Below the pieces are notes generated by a model. That model was not told where the DNA came from. It saw only the letters and a program-made list of their open reading frames with translations, and did no database searches. 64,000 nucleotides of DNA. Origin: Caprimulgus europaeus. Taxonomy: Eukaryota > Chordata > Aves > Caprimulgiformes > Caprimulgidae. Both the position numbers and the translations under genes were made by a program. This document shows, in pieces, positions 1-13,299 of the stretch. The stretch lies in NCBI GenBank assembly GCA_907165065.1, contig OU015532.1:42510839-42574838 (forward strand), in the 5' to 3' direction. The first letter of the stretch is position 1. Each line of letters starts with the position of its first letter.

Positions 1-3000
1 CTATTCCATGGTAAACAATATCTTGGTATTTGACAGCTGCGTGATAAAAGCTTTGGTATTTGCAGAAGAACGAGGATGCTTGGCAGGGTAGGATGGTTTA
101 GTTTCTTTGCATCACTTGCTGCTACTGGAATTCTGGCATTTTTTTTTTTTTACCCCCCCTTTATCTTTAGTGATTCTTTCCTCCTTTCACTTTTCAAAAG
201 GTAATCTACCACTGCCTCTTTGCTTTCATGACTGTTTGCTGCTGACCTTTAACAAGTCCTGTAAATGTTACTCTAGGTTGTAGGGTTTGTACGCTTTTCA
301 TTAAATAAGGAAGCTGTCGAGCTGGTGAATGTTCTGATATCAGTGAAGCTTTTTTTAATTGTGTAAAACCCAAAAAGAATGGCTCTACAGGGACAAAAGG
401 GGTAGCCAGAAACCTTCTTTCCTGAAGGGCTGTTGCCTTTTTAAGAGTTTCCCTAAAATACCAGTTCTACTTCTCATTTCCCTTTTTCCCTTGAACTGGT
501 GGCTGATACGCTTCATGCACAGGAAGAACCGTCGCATTCTGAATCATTTCCACCAGCTTTAGTCTCTGGACTTGAACAGTTGATCAGGTTTGTGTTGATT
601 GCTCTCCCCCATCCCTTCGCCTTCTCCTTACTTCTGTCTGTGTGAACTCATGATTAAGCTGAGGTGTACTGTGAGACACTAAAGTAGCTTGGGTTCTTTT
701 TCTTTAATATATTTGGGTGTTTAACTTCAAGCCTGACATTAAATTAATAAGTTCAATAATTCTTTAAAAAAATGTCCTTAATTAAACAGTTTCACACTGC
801 TATTCAAACACAGCTCTCCATTCTCTCTCTGAAATACAGTGATGCTGCTGCTTAGCTTAAAACCATAATGGCCTGTGTGACAGTGTCCAACATGCTGTCA
901 TGTTCTCAAAGCTTAAGATTCACTTCAGTTTGGAGGATGAAAATCTGTGTGGAATCAAATGACTGATTCTGATATTAACAGGATGCCAAGTGCTGTAGTA
1001 TTTCCAGCTCTTGGTGGATAAGTAGTGCATTGTTAATGGAATGCTGACACCTCTTCCATGCTTTTCCTTCTCAGAGGGCTTAAATAATCACCTTTGAAAT
1101 CACCTTGGGAATTCCTTACTAAGCACAGTGTTTTTTCTTTGCTTCTGCTATCCCTACAGTATTCCTTTGGCACTGTTGCGTCAGAGATCATGGCATCTAG
1201 GTGCCTGAAAGTAATAACCTGGTGTTGTTTCTCATGAAAAGGGAAAAGAAAATCCTGTTTGTGGAGTTCTGCCAAAAAACCCCCTAAGAACTGGCATGGC
1301 ACTGCCTAAGTGTACGTGGGGGATCCACCTCACAAAGACAACTAAAGAGAATTTTTCCTTTTTTTTCTCCTCTTCAAGTGGATGTGCTTACTCTGCTGTC
1401 TTCTGTACCCTAAATGTTTTGCGTGTCACTTCTGTCCAGCCTACCCACTGCATTTAAGGAAATGGGAAATCCATGTTGTTGTATAACACTTACATGTTTT
1501 ATCGGGTTGCTGAAGAGCAGCCTCAGTGAAATGAAGGCTCCCTTCTTGCAGAAGCTGACCAGTCAGAATTTTTAACTGGGAATAACGGGCTGTGTCACAG
1601 CTGCAGTTTTTGGAGTGTGTGTGTTTGTGTCACTGGGCAGACAGCTTCATTTCCAGTTCTGCTGTTCATTCTTCCAGTACCAAGTCACCTCTTCAGGTCT
1701 GAATTACCAGCTCCTGATGGTATCGGGCCTGACGTTCCCAAACTGGCGTATGCTAAAAAAGAATCTAGCTTACTTTTTAACTTGTCACATAAATAATTTG
1801 TGGGGTTTTGTTGTTTTAAATGTCTTATTGATTCCCACCAAGCTTTTAGGATTAAAAGAGGAGCATGTTTGGGCAGATAGGATTTAAAAGATCGTATTTT
1901 GAACACGGGCAGCTTCTAACATGGGCAGCCTGCCCAGTCCCAGAGATAGCAATGTGATAGTTTATCATTTAAAAACCAACCAAAAGCCCTATAATTTGCT
2001 CTATTATTTAGTAGGCAGTATGCAGTGCAAGTATGTAATAAATTTTGTATCTTAGCTTGTATTATAAAATTTTATAGTTGGCAAAACTAGTCTAAGAATG
2101 CATTAGTCGATAATGAACTCAAAAGGGTGAATCTAGGTAAGGAAATGTGGACCTTTCTTCTAATCCATCTGGGCATGCTGTCTGCAGCAGGTCTTGAGCT
2201 TGTATTCACAAACCTTTGTAGCACTTGTAACCCAATGGGACAGTTCTGATACGATCTTTTCATTTTACCATAAGTCATGAGGGAGGGAAAGTGGTTGGAA
2301 AGGTTTTCCTGGGCATATGTTCTCTAGTGCTGTACCCATCCAGCCTTTCTGATCTTCAAAAACTCTTAGTATTTCTTCCTGGTTTTGGAAAACAATGTGG
2401 ATTCTTACTCTTTGCTGGGAATAAGCAGGTTCAATCTCAAACTAGTCTCATTTCTCCTATGAAAAATGTGAAGTTGTCCTGAGAAGATTATACAACCGAT
2501 GTTGGGCATAGGACTTTTTACTTGAGTAATGTTGTTTTTCTAGTGGAAACCAAGAGTTGTGAATTCTATGGTCAAACTTGTACATATAATTAGAAAGGTA
2601 GTGAATTGGAAGCCTTAAGATAGATGCATGACTGTGATATCGACCTGAATTTCATCCCTTTGATTTGATTCATGTTTTACTTTTCTGTGGATGCTTTTTC
2701 AGTATCTGCAACTTTTGATTTAGTAAATGTAACCTAGAGCATATATTAAAAAAAAACCCCAAACAACAACACAAACAACTGTGTTGCTACTGATGTTATA
2801 TTTTAATTGGACTATTGTATAGTTTAGAGAATGAGCCACAAGGGAACAGCCAATTACTCTGTGTATCTGTCTAAAAGCCTTTTCATTATAGAATACTGAT
2901 TAAGATTGTATAGCTTCATATTGTTTCATGTTATTGATTTCCACCAACCCCAAGTCGATGGTCTCATTAATTGACAATTACCTTTTTTCCCCATGTTTCA

Positions 3001-4201
3001 GAAAATTGACATGAGCAACCCGAGGTGTTAAGTTCAATTTGAAGTAGGTATCAGTGTGCCTGTTTAATCTCTAACAAGACCCATTAGGCTCCCTGTTTTA
3101 ATTTTACACGGGCCATGAAGGCATCTCCACAGGGAGGCTATGACCCTCTTGGTATACGGAGAGCAAAGATAGTCTTTACAGAAATAACAGGGAATATCTG
3201 TGGTAGGGCTTTTTGCCCATCTGTGCTGACAGGAAGAAATCGATATTTTACCTGTCACAGATGCTGCAGTAAAGTTTGGAGCTGTTGATGTATACCAGCT
3301 TACTTGAGTTCTACCTTTAGTTTGTTTCACTGCATGTGTCTTGCTGGAGTTGGTCGACACAAGATGTAAAATCTTGGTGAGAATGTTTGAAACCTAAAGC
3401 ACCCAACTAATTCTTTTGGAGGGAGGAACTTTGTGTATAAAACATGAAGCTGGGATTTTTGTTTTGTTAGATACAAATTGCCTTTGTTAATACTCTAACA
3501 TCCCAGAAATACTTGCCTGTGTATCTTAGGTAAAGCATTCAGCCTTTGATCAGTGTTACGTTACAGCTACCCTTCTAGCAGCTTCCTCCAGCTCTGCTAG
3601 CTGCCACTAGCTAGTGCTTCAAGTTCCATGCCCCACTAGACAGGACAACACTGTTCTTCAGTTTCAATCATTGTGGAGGTGGCAGTACAGAGCTGGAGGG
3701 CATCAGCGTGCTGATAGTGCCACAGTCACATCCCTTCATGAACTTTCCCAACAGTCCTCAACCACAGTGGGCAATGAGGTCCTTTTATATCTTCAGTAAA
3801 GATGCTTCAGGGTGAAGGAGCAATTGGCACAACAACCTTTTGTGTTTAAACAGAGAAGCAAAACTGAAGCTACGGGAGGGCAGCTGTAGCTATCCCAGCT
3901 AAGCTGTGTTGGTGGGACTTTATTATGATCACTGGTGTCTGAGGTTTTCTCATTGTGCATACTCTTTGTTCAAGGAAAGGGCAAAAATGAACAATGCTAT
4001 GGTGCTCGATTTTAGTTGGTGCTTCTTGGTCTCATGCAGTGGCTCGGTGCTATGGAGTTAATTGTATACAAGGGTTATAAATTTGCAGATCCTCAAGAGA
4101 ATTGTTGTTTTCCACAGTCCTTGTCCTCTGGTGAACTTCTGTGTCTCACTGTACTCCACTTGCATGCTTTTGAGAAAAGCAGAATGAATTGCATTTGTCT
4201 T
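1..4201. other. Non-coding DNA, no gene recognised
   Basis: All six frames are broken at short intervals and no reading frame here resembles a known protein. The sequence is T- and G-rich on the plus strand with short homopolymer runs (for example a T run near 139-151) and a small A/C-rich patch near 2746-2780. No young CR1, LTR, tRNA or CpG island is visible. It is most simply intron or intergenic spacer. Confidence 0.75.
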
Positions 4202-5137
4202 TGTGGTGGTTTGACCCACAGTGGGACCATGTGGTCCTGCACTCACTCCCCTGACCCGGTGAGATGGGATGGGAGACACAACAAAGGGTGCACAGGATTA
4301 GGATGAAGGACAGGCTATGTGAAGACATGAGGGCTCACTCACTAGTTATGGTCACAGGCAAAACAGACTCAACTTGGGGAAGAAAAATCAATTTAATTTG
4401 TTGCAAATCATCTAAGTAGATGTAACTACCACATCTTACAACACCTTCCCCTGCCCCTCCCTTCTTCCTGGGCTCAAATCACTTTGCTCCCAATGTCTCT
4501 CCCTTCTCCCCCAACCAGTGGCACAGGGAGCAGGGAATGGGGGCTCAGTCAGTTCACCATTGCTGCTCATCCTGGCATGGAAGTCCAGGAACAAGATGTT
4601 CTAAAGCAAACTGCCCTTTGGGCTCAGCTCCTGGCTCTGGCATGGGGACATCCACTGGCTGCGGACTGGGGGTCCAACCCCGCTCCGGCAGCGAATGACT
4701 CTCGGGGTCACAATTCCAGTCACTTGCCCTCAGACTCAACTTCTCTGCTCCAGTGTGGAATCCTCCATGGCCTACACAGGGGCCTCTGCTCCGCCGTTGA
4801 ATCTCCATGGGCTGCAGAACCCATGCATGGGCTTGCCTTCTCCCACTCCATTAAGTGAACTGGGTGTGGGTCTCCATCTTTTCCTCTGGCAGTGAAGCTC
4901 TCTGTCTGTCTTTGCTTTGGCCAATGGTCATCTTTTGTTAGGTAAACGGCCTCTCCAGGTTCTCTCCACCTTCTTCTTTTCAAGACAGCCCTTCCCCTCA
5001 CAAATATGGATTGGCAGAGACGTTTCTCTAGGGCTCATTGGCCCAGCCTGGGCTGGGGGGGTCTCTGCTTTTCACTCTCACAAGGTGGCCCTTCCCCCAC
5101 TACCAAAAAACCTGCCGCCCCCCCCCCAAACCCAACA
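4202..5137 (-). mobile_element. Solo LTR of an avian endogenous retrovirus
   Basis: The block has the base make-up and internal order of a common avian ERV LTR. On the plus strand it opens with TGTGGTGGTTTGACCC and closes with CAAACCCAACA, so on the minus strand it reads TGTTGGG...CCACCACA with TG/CA-type ends. Read on the minus strand it has CCAAT-type boxes in the first quarter (near 5037 and 5009) and an ATTAAA-type polyadenylation signal near 4392-4397, which fits minus-strand orientation. No gag, pol or env lies on either side, so it is a solo LTR left by LTR-LTR recombination. It is GC-richer than its surroundings. A clean target-site duplication was not found. The short ORFs inside are noise. 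The exact family name cannot be given from sequence alone; ERVL-like is a guess. Confidence 0.75.
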
Positions 5138-6502
5138 CGGTTTTGGAAAGGTTTGCCTCCTGACTGTTGTCTGACATTGCTGCTCCTCTGACTGACATGA
5201 GCTGGTGACAGTAAGTGGCTCCTGCAGCTACTGATCAGTGTGAGGTGGAGGGAAACTTGTGTACCAGGATAAATGAACTTGTTTAGAGCATGCAGTGCCA
5301 TGTGGCCATCATGGCTCTGAAACCTTCTACTTGTTACTAGACAAATTTGGAAGGCAAAGAGTGACCTACACTTACTTTTCCAAGGCTGAAGGTCAGGTAT
5401 TTCCAAGTGTAGAAAGAGATGAAAAATTTTGCATTCTTATTTTCAAAGATTTGCCAGGAACTTCACTCAGTTTCTTAAAAATTATTAGTTAGAGACTGTC
5501 TCCCAGGGCCCACCTCGACCAATTCTACTGTGTATTGTGTCGCAGAACTTGTCTTTCTGTCTTCTTGTAGTTCCATTTCACTGGATAACCTCAGTGACTC
5601 AAAATTAGATGATCTTGAGAGAGTTTCTTAGGAAGATTGTATTAATTTAGATTAAAGTAGTCTTCAGAATGTCTCGGGTACTTTCCAAGTAGAGACTATA
5701 ATCCCTTTTTCCCAAAGGTTATTAATTCATTGATTATTAATTGTATCAATGTTATCCTTAAGTACTTGTGACTAGGACCCAAGGTCTCCAAGTTTTAGAG
5801 CTGTTCCTCTTTATGTTCTTCATATTTTCCATTTTTTTCCTGATGTGCATTTTAATGAAAGATCATTATAATTTGACTTTGAAATAATATTTTGTTTTAC
5901 TACTGCTAAGTCTATCACTGTAAATATCTACTGGTTTGTTTTATTCAGTCAATCTCTCTAAGAACAAAGGAGATTTATGGTTCAATTACAGACACTTCGA
6001 TCTTTAATGAGTTGTGATAGAGGAATGCAAGTAATCTTCAGTGAGCCAGAATTTGTTACCACAGTTTTCCAAAGAAACAGTTACAACGTTTATTATGGTG
6101 ATGAGTTTAAATATTCCTCTTAGCTTCTCTTCAAGTTACATAGTGGATCCATTTGAAGTTGATTTCAAAACTTCTGCTGACTTGAAAAGCATCAGAATTT
6201 TACTCGGCATTTCCTCTTTCCTGTCTCACAAAAAAGCTACTTTCCCTTTAGCTGCTGCATCAGGCAAAAGTGTGGTTTTTAAAGAGATTACTGTCCCTGC
6301 ATTGCATACATGCAACAATACACCTATGCTGATTTCCCACAGCCTCACTTTTATTTCTTGTCTTGACCTGTCTTAGGTTTGAATCTTTCCTGTGTTTCAT
6401 TTTGGGATGAGATAATACTAAGGAAGAGGTGGCTGGTTAGGGTTTTTTTGTTTGGGAGTTTTAGTGGTTTCTTTCAGAGCAGAAGGGTCTGTTGTTAACA
6501 GA
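5138..6502. other. Non-coding DNA, no gene recognised
   Basis: AT-rich sequence between an LTR and a CR1. The longest open frame (6041-6376, plus) has no recognisable domain and no splice or initiation context, and is treated as chance. Confidence 0.65.
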
Positions 6503-6816
6503 TGCACAGAATGGTTGGGGTTGGAAGGGGCCTCTGAAGGTCACATCTAGTCCAACTCCTCCTGCTCAAGCAGGAACTCCTAGAGCACATGAATCAGACT
6601 TTTGTCCAGATGGTTTTTGAATCTCTCTAGGGAGGGAGATTCCACAACCTGTCTGGACAACCTGTTCCAGAGCTCTGGCACCCTCACAGTAAAGAAGTTC
6701 TTCCTTATGTTCAGGTGGAACTTCCTATGCTGCAGTTTGTGCCTGTTGCCTCTCGTCCTGTTGTTGGGTGTCAATGAGAAGAGTCTGGCCTCTTCTCTAC
6801 ACCCCCACTTTGCTTT
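6503..6816 (-). mobile_element. CR1 LINE, 3' fragment
   Basis: The plus strand carries the reverse complement of a CR1 tail. It begins at the CR1 3' end (ACAGAATGGTTGGGGTTGG followed by a GGCCTCTGAAGGTCA-type block) and runs into the end of ORF2. Minus-strand translation shows the CR1 ORF2 C-terminal signature: [11 protein letters not shown], then [20 protein letters not shown], then a VVESPSLE block. The element is 5' truncated as usual for CR1 and lacks the endonuclease and reverse transcriptase. It is of the same subfamily and orientation as the copy at 28679-28980. Non-functional. Confidence 0.93.
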
Positions 6817-9800
6817 ATTTGGTTCCACTTTCATAGTGGGTTTGGAAGGGTAAAAGATCCAAGAAACTTCAAGCTTTTTGAGGTTCTCACTGAAAGGATT
6901 TGAAGATTGCTAGGTCTGGGGTTTTTTTGTTGGTTTGTTTTGTGTTTTTTTTTCTTTAAGCCATTGACACAGGCAGAATTGATGTGAAGCCTCAGGCCTT
7001 CCACTGCTGAATTTGTCTAGAGCATGAAGAATCTCATTATTACAGAGTGCTCTTGAAGCTTGAAGTATGGAGAGTCTGATGACAACGTTGATCGTTAACT
7101 TCTGCGCTGTGTGAGTCAGTGTCATCAGTGCATTTAATGTCGAGGCTTGTGCCAGCGTTCGCGTTCATGTGCTTGAGTGATGGCAAATGATAATGACTCA
7201 CGCTTCATTTACTGGTGTCCTATCCCTTTTTTCTCTGGCTTCGTGAACTTTTCGTTGAATCTCAGAGAGCAATTACTGGGAAAGAATGAAGTCTGTATGC
7301 ATGAATAAGGGTCAGAGAATTCGGAGGGAATCTGAACATTGTTTTACCAAAGGAAACAGAATGTTTTCCTTTCTTTAGTTTTCCTGAAATATTGTTTTGT
7401 GTCATGTCTTCTGCTTTTATCAGAGTAGTTTAAGATCCTGTGTTGCAGGTTTAGCCACAGAAATTCATACTGTAAGGTGAGTGTGCTCATTTGTCAGCTT
7501 CTTGGTTGAAAAGTAGATGTGGTTGCTCTGGTTTAAAAATTAAAATAAACAGAAGCTGTGATGTTTAAATACATTGTGCCAGAAGTGATTCCACAATTTC
7601 CATCTAAATCAGGAAAATACAATATTGTACTAGTAAGGTCTGGTTTTAACCATGTTACTACTTAAATAAATAATGCTTTTGTAAATTAAATTTAACTTAT
7701 GAATTATTTATTATTTAAATTCAGGTCTTTTAAAAAATACTAGGCAAAATACTTCTGTCAGGTGTCTGGCACTCACCATTCTACTTCCTCTCTCTTCCCT
7801 GTTGTCTTTCCTGGCAGAAACAATGCAGAAAGATGTAGTTGGTAATGTAACCATGTGAGTGTAAAGTAGCCAAACCAGTGCTTTTTGTAAATCTGCTTCT
7901 TGATGAAGTGTCACATCATCTGAAAGTCATTAAAAAAAAAGTTTTCCTTCTTGATGTGTGTGTCTCAAAGAGTTGTAAGGTAAGAGGCATCCATGGCAGT
8001 GGAATATGGAATATTGCAAAAAGGAAGTTTTAGGTCAGATTTGGAGGTCAGAGAGTATTTTCTGGCATGAGCAATCAAACATCTGTGAGAGGTCTGGGAT
8101 GTTTGTTTTAATCGAGTCAGATGTGCAATGTTTTGTGAATTCTGTTGTGTGTATGGACAACTGAAATTGTTTTCCCTTTCTGGCACTGAGAACTGTAAAT
8201 ACAATTATTTGCACACGGAAGTAAAAAGACACATTAGAAAATGTTGGGTCAGGAGCAGATTTTCAAGGAAGCCGAGAGATGTTTGTGTTGCTTGCAGGTC
8301 CCTTTCTTCCTCCAGCTGAAAAAAATACCCCAATAAAATTGTGACCAACGTGGTCCTCTAAAAATGAGGAAGCTGATATAAACACCAGTTCTCAAACAGT
8401 TATTTTCCCTGCAGAGAGACTGAAAAGGAAAGCTTGGGAAACAGCTCCCTGCCACAGCAGCATGAGTAACACTCATGGTGTTACTTAGGGAACGAGGATG
8501 AAGCTGTACGAGATGGTTGGATCTCACTGTGACCATGAAACTGTTGATGTCCCTCAACTGAAGAGTTGAAATCTCTGTTCTGGATGTTGTGCCATGTGCT
8601 ATATACCTTTGCAGTACTCTTAGGGGAATGGTGTGTGTTTGTCACCAATTAATAACTCCTGAACAAGTACGTATGCTCTTTAGCTGGCCTCTCCTGCTCA
8701 AGGCAGTTTGCCATTTCAGATTGGTGCTTCTAAGGTGGCACAACATCTGAAGCATCAGTAGCCCCCTGACTACTGATAACTTGGTGGTGGCTCCTGTACC
8801 TTGTTGCATTTTAGGGGCAGTGATTTGAAATCTGTCCTTCTTAAAATACAATTTTGGATCAGAATGTAATGACAGCCTAGCAGGTAGCAATAGCAACTGG
8901 TGCTGGAAGACAGAAATACACACTTACATGACCTGGGAGATAGTCTCATGGTATTTCTTAAAGACCAGAGGGATAGATAACCAAGGTGCAAGGTGGATAT
9001 ACAGTCTTAATGGCAAGAAAATAGGGGTTTTTTTCAGCATCTAGGCTACTTGTCTGGGCTGAGAAGTTGGGAGCTCTGCTCAGCACCATTAGGGATGTGT
9101 CCTGGCTGAATGCACACAGGTGTACCAGGCTCTTTTTGAGGCATTATTTCTAATTGTGTACATTGCCTTTGGAACAAGACAGACTTTTTTCCTCTAACTT
9201 TGTTATTTTATCCTTTTAGCCATCAATCTTTTTTTCAATTGATTTAAAAAATTAAAAGCAATTAGAAAGTTTTAATAAAAGGCTGAACATCAGATTAACT
9301 TGCTACCCATTAACAAAATCACCAGAAAACAGTGCTTCATATAGGGATTTAGAGGGGAAGTAAAGAGAGCAGGGTTGGAGTTTCTTCCCTGAATTATCAT
9401 TATGCTGTGTAATGAACCAGAAGCTTACACAGCCATGAACTAATTTGTTATGGCTCCTCATGAGGTCTGCAGTCCAGCTGGTGAGAGGTAAAGAGATGAC
9501 AGTAGTTTGTTAGGAAATGGAAGGAAGAAGCTTTCCGTAATAACTTGTTTGAAATTTTGGATTTTCTAATGCCATCTTTGTTCAAAAGCCATTTGGATTA
9601 AATCAGTTGTGTCTGATCTATAAATTGCTAGTGCTTACCTCTTTTTTATTTTTGAACATCATGAGTGTAAAAATGAAGGTGACTAAATACCGACAAGTGA
9701 TGCTGTTCACACACTGTAGCAATCTGTTACCAGCTTTAACAGTAGGATGCTGTTTTGGATCTGTTTAAATGAGAAATATGTTTATCACAAGGGTGCTGAG

Positions 9801-12800
9801 CTGTGCTTCCTTTTTGATTCCTTAATTTTTAATGTGTAATGATTCTGCTGAAAGCACTTCTCTTGCCATTTTTCTTAAGGCGCTGCAATGTTCATTAATA
9901 AGAGCAGCACTGCTGTATGCAATGTGTTGCTGCTGTATTAAATAATATATGTTTGAAAACTGCATTTAAAGTGATGTTTTGAAGGTATGTTTCCCATGAG
10001 CGAAACACAGGAACTGCTACTTTGTCCTTAATTCACCTTGTTATGTTACAGATCACAAGAAATACAAGAACAGAAAGATCTGGAGAAAGTTGTTTTCTGC
10101 TGTGTTTTTTATCACATGTGGCCTGTTGGTTTTGACATAGGTTGTAGAGAATTTCCTAGGTTTGTTTTGGTTTTGTTTTTTTATTAACAAATCTGAATTT
10201 ATTTTGCAATGGGAAAACTGATGAAACATGCTTAGAGAAGAATTTCATCCTGTAGCTCAGAAATCTCTGAAACTTTTTTTCTGGAAACATGAGTAAGGGT
10301 TTCATCTCTGCAACTAAGAGCCTGGCTATGAAAGACAGGTCTTTTAAAGTCTTTACAGAAGCTTAATGCACTAGGTACTTGAACTTAGGTTTCCTGCTTG
10401 ATGGCTCACCATTCTGGTAGATGAGGTCTGTGTATGTATCCCTTTAACAAATGCAAGATTTAGCTTTTTTACACATGAAAAGGATATTTTTATTTTATTC
10501 TCTGTCTTACTCTTTCTTTTAGAGTTCCTTCTTTAGGATTATGGAGTCCTTGACTGAGATTTCAACACCAAAACAAGCATATGTGCTGGTGTGAATCACA
10601 ATTGCTACCAGCTTTGTTTGCAAGTGGTCCCAGAGTGCAGCTCTGTCTCTTACAATCTGGCTTTTCTGGCATGGGGCTCATCTGCTTTCCTTTGATATGG
10701 AACAGGGATTTTTTTTCTGAAGCCCTTCATCATTCAACACCTTTCCCTCCCCTGCATGAAGAGTAGCAAACCCAAGAGCACAGAGCCAGAGTCTGTCATT
10801 TCTCCTTAGCTTCCCAAGGACTTTTTGGAGGTAAAAAAAATATCCAGTCCCTGTGTTGCAGCAAAGGGGATGATACCTGCTTGTCACTGCCAACCATTGT
10901 AGCTTTTTACAAGCTCTTTTGAAATGCTGGTGGTACCTAGAAACAGCACTGGAATACTCCCAACTTTTAGGTATTTTTTACCTACCTGAATGGTGCCACA
11001 GAGTTCCTCTGGCTGTTTTAGACAACCAGTATCCTCTTGCTAGAAATAAATACGCAGAACATCTGTACTTCCATTTGGATTTTGAGTTTGTCAGAATGAG
11101 CTTAGACAAATTGGCACTAGAAGATACTTAAACAGCAGAGCTCTCAACAGCACAAACTTGTGAAAGACTGTACAACGTTTGTGTGATTTGAATCTACCAA
11201 TGTTCCTTGCTCCTTGGGAAAAGATGGTGAAGAACTCTTCTGTTTATTCATATTTATCAGGTTTATTTGCTTGCTTGGCTCCAGTGACTGTCTCTACTGA
11301 AGTTCAAGACAAATTATCAGTAAGTGGTCATCAGGTTCCTAATCTATCCTGTGCAGGCTGCTTAACTCCCTGTTTGCTGAAATCTACAGAAGTCAGTAGA
11401 AAGGAAGAAACAAAGCAGAAACTCCTTAGTGAATAAAATGCCAAAGATAAATGAAACACTAGCCTCAGAAAAGGCAGGGAGTGTTGCCTTGCAGCTGAAT
11501 CATGTAGCTGTTTGTCAGGTGTTTAATGCTTACAGTATAGTAACCAGTGGTTCCAGAAAACTGGAATTTTAGGTCATGACCAAAAAAAAAATGCATTCAT
11601 ATCTCTTCAAGTAGAAAAACAATCTCCAAACTGCTGAAGCTGGACACTGATAGGAAGTCTCTGAATTGATAATTATGAGGAAAATGTAACTAACTTGTGA
11701 GATCTCTTATTATAGTGAGTATCTCTTCTTGAGTTTTATCAAAATGATTGTTCTGCAAGATTTTATTAAGGAGTAGCAGGAAATGTAATTTGTGACTGGC
11801 AGAGGACTTCCTTTCTGCATTACCGGTCCTGGATGAGTATGTAGACCTTGTACAAGAGCACTCTGTATGCACTTTTAGCTACAAATACATATATTTAAAA
11901 AATGCACGTACAGAGTGGTGGAAATAAAAGCTTTGTTAGTCTGAAGAAAAAAAATGATCTTGTAAACAAACAAATTACACTGAATGTAAACAAAAATGAA
12001 GGGTAATGACCATTGCACAGGCAAAAGGAAGTGATCTGTTTCACTGCATAAAACTGTGATATGTGACTGGCAAAAAGAAGGAGAAACCTTTTCCTTCTCT
12101 CACACAAAAGCAATCCAGAGCAATGATTCTTCTCTATGATTAACTCTGCCAGGTTCCAAAAGTGAATCCACATGGTTCAAAGTTGGTAGATATTGTCCCC
12201 ACTTGTGTTGTTGGCTAAATGAAATTTCTTCCCTGAGAGCTTGTTTGATGGCTCCTCCGGTCACTCTGTGTAACAAGAGGATTAATCTCACAAAGTCTTT
12301 TCGGTGGTTAAGAAAAAACCCCATTTTGATTGCAGAATATTAAAATTATGCTGTTGCAACAGGTCAAGCATTGCTAGACCATCAATATGTACACTGAACA
12401 CGTGAGAAGGCATCTCTTCTTAATTTAAAAGTAAAACTTCACCACGGCTCAGATGTGTTGCAGGATAACTGAAGCAAGGAATATTTTAATGATGTTCTTC
12501 TTACAATCATCTTGAATTCTTTTGTTAAGTGTGTATAAAGTACTTTTTAAATATATCACTTTGATTTTCTCCCTTCCCATCAACCTTCCCAGTGGTGCTA
12601 ATAGAGCAACTCCATTTAAAAATCTAAATAAGCAGCTGCTGAACTGCGTATTTTGGGCAACGTGCTTAAACCCTGAGGTTAAGATCTTGCACGTTTAGGA
12701 ACAACAGCTTAAGATGTTACCAGCTACAGACAGCTGTTTTGTTGTGAGCAACTCTCCCTGCACTAGATGATAGTGTGAGGTGCATCCTTTGCTGAGCTCT

Positions 12801-13299
12801 CTCAGACTAGTCTACTTTGCTGTCTTAAACTGGTGAAAAAGGTGAGAATTGAGCTGGATTGTGAAGCAAGGTACAGGCACGCACACTGGCTTGGCTCTGT
12901 AATGGAGGTTGTGACCTCTGAAAGCGATAGCATTCCCACATCCATTTCCCTGGAGGGTTTTTTTGGAGGTACAGCATTGCTTTCATAAGTCACCTCATTT
13001 GTAGTGTGGCTTTGGGTCATGGAGTGCCAGGGTCAGTTTCAGTAGCCTCAAGACAGGAAGATGTTGACACTACAATATGTTCTCAAAATAATGCTCTCGA
13101 AGATGCATAGTTGAAGGTGCGTGGTATATCACAACCCTTGCTTTTCTTCACTGCTCTGTTAACATGTTTGAAACTTAGATTGAAACCTGCTGTGAGGAAA
13201 TGATGATGTTCTTTCTCTAGTGTTGTCTTCTCTATGTAGACAAGCAGGCTCATTGGTTGCTTGGCCCCAATAAGCTGGCACATATATGTATGTAGTAAC
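6817..13299. other. Non-coding DNA, no gene recognised
   Basis: About 6.5 kb without a convincing gene or young repeat. There are short T- or T/G-rich runs (6917-6955, 10160-10185). Two plus or minus short segments with good flanking splice signals (7424-7476 plus, 7777-7810 minus) are discussed separately. Another minus-strand candidate, 10511-10553, is one of many of similar quality. Confidence 0.65.
7777..7810 (-). other. Exon-like segment (low confidence)
   Basis: On the minus strand a pyrimidine-rich tract ending in TTTCTGCCAG precedes a 34-base purine-rich stretch, followed directly by a consensus donor, ATG|GTGAGT. Two of three frames are open, one reading KDNREERGSRM. Purine-rich GAA/AGA content resembles exonic splicing enhancers. 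No homologous protein is recognised. A 34-base exon is at the small end of the normal range, and such pairs of signals occur by chance several times in a window this size. Confidence 0.18.

Noticed and set aside
4484..4858. A 124-codon plus-strand ORF
   Set aside because: Lies entirely inside the minus-strand solo LTR; no similarity to host or retroviral proteins.
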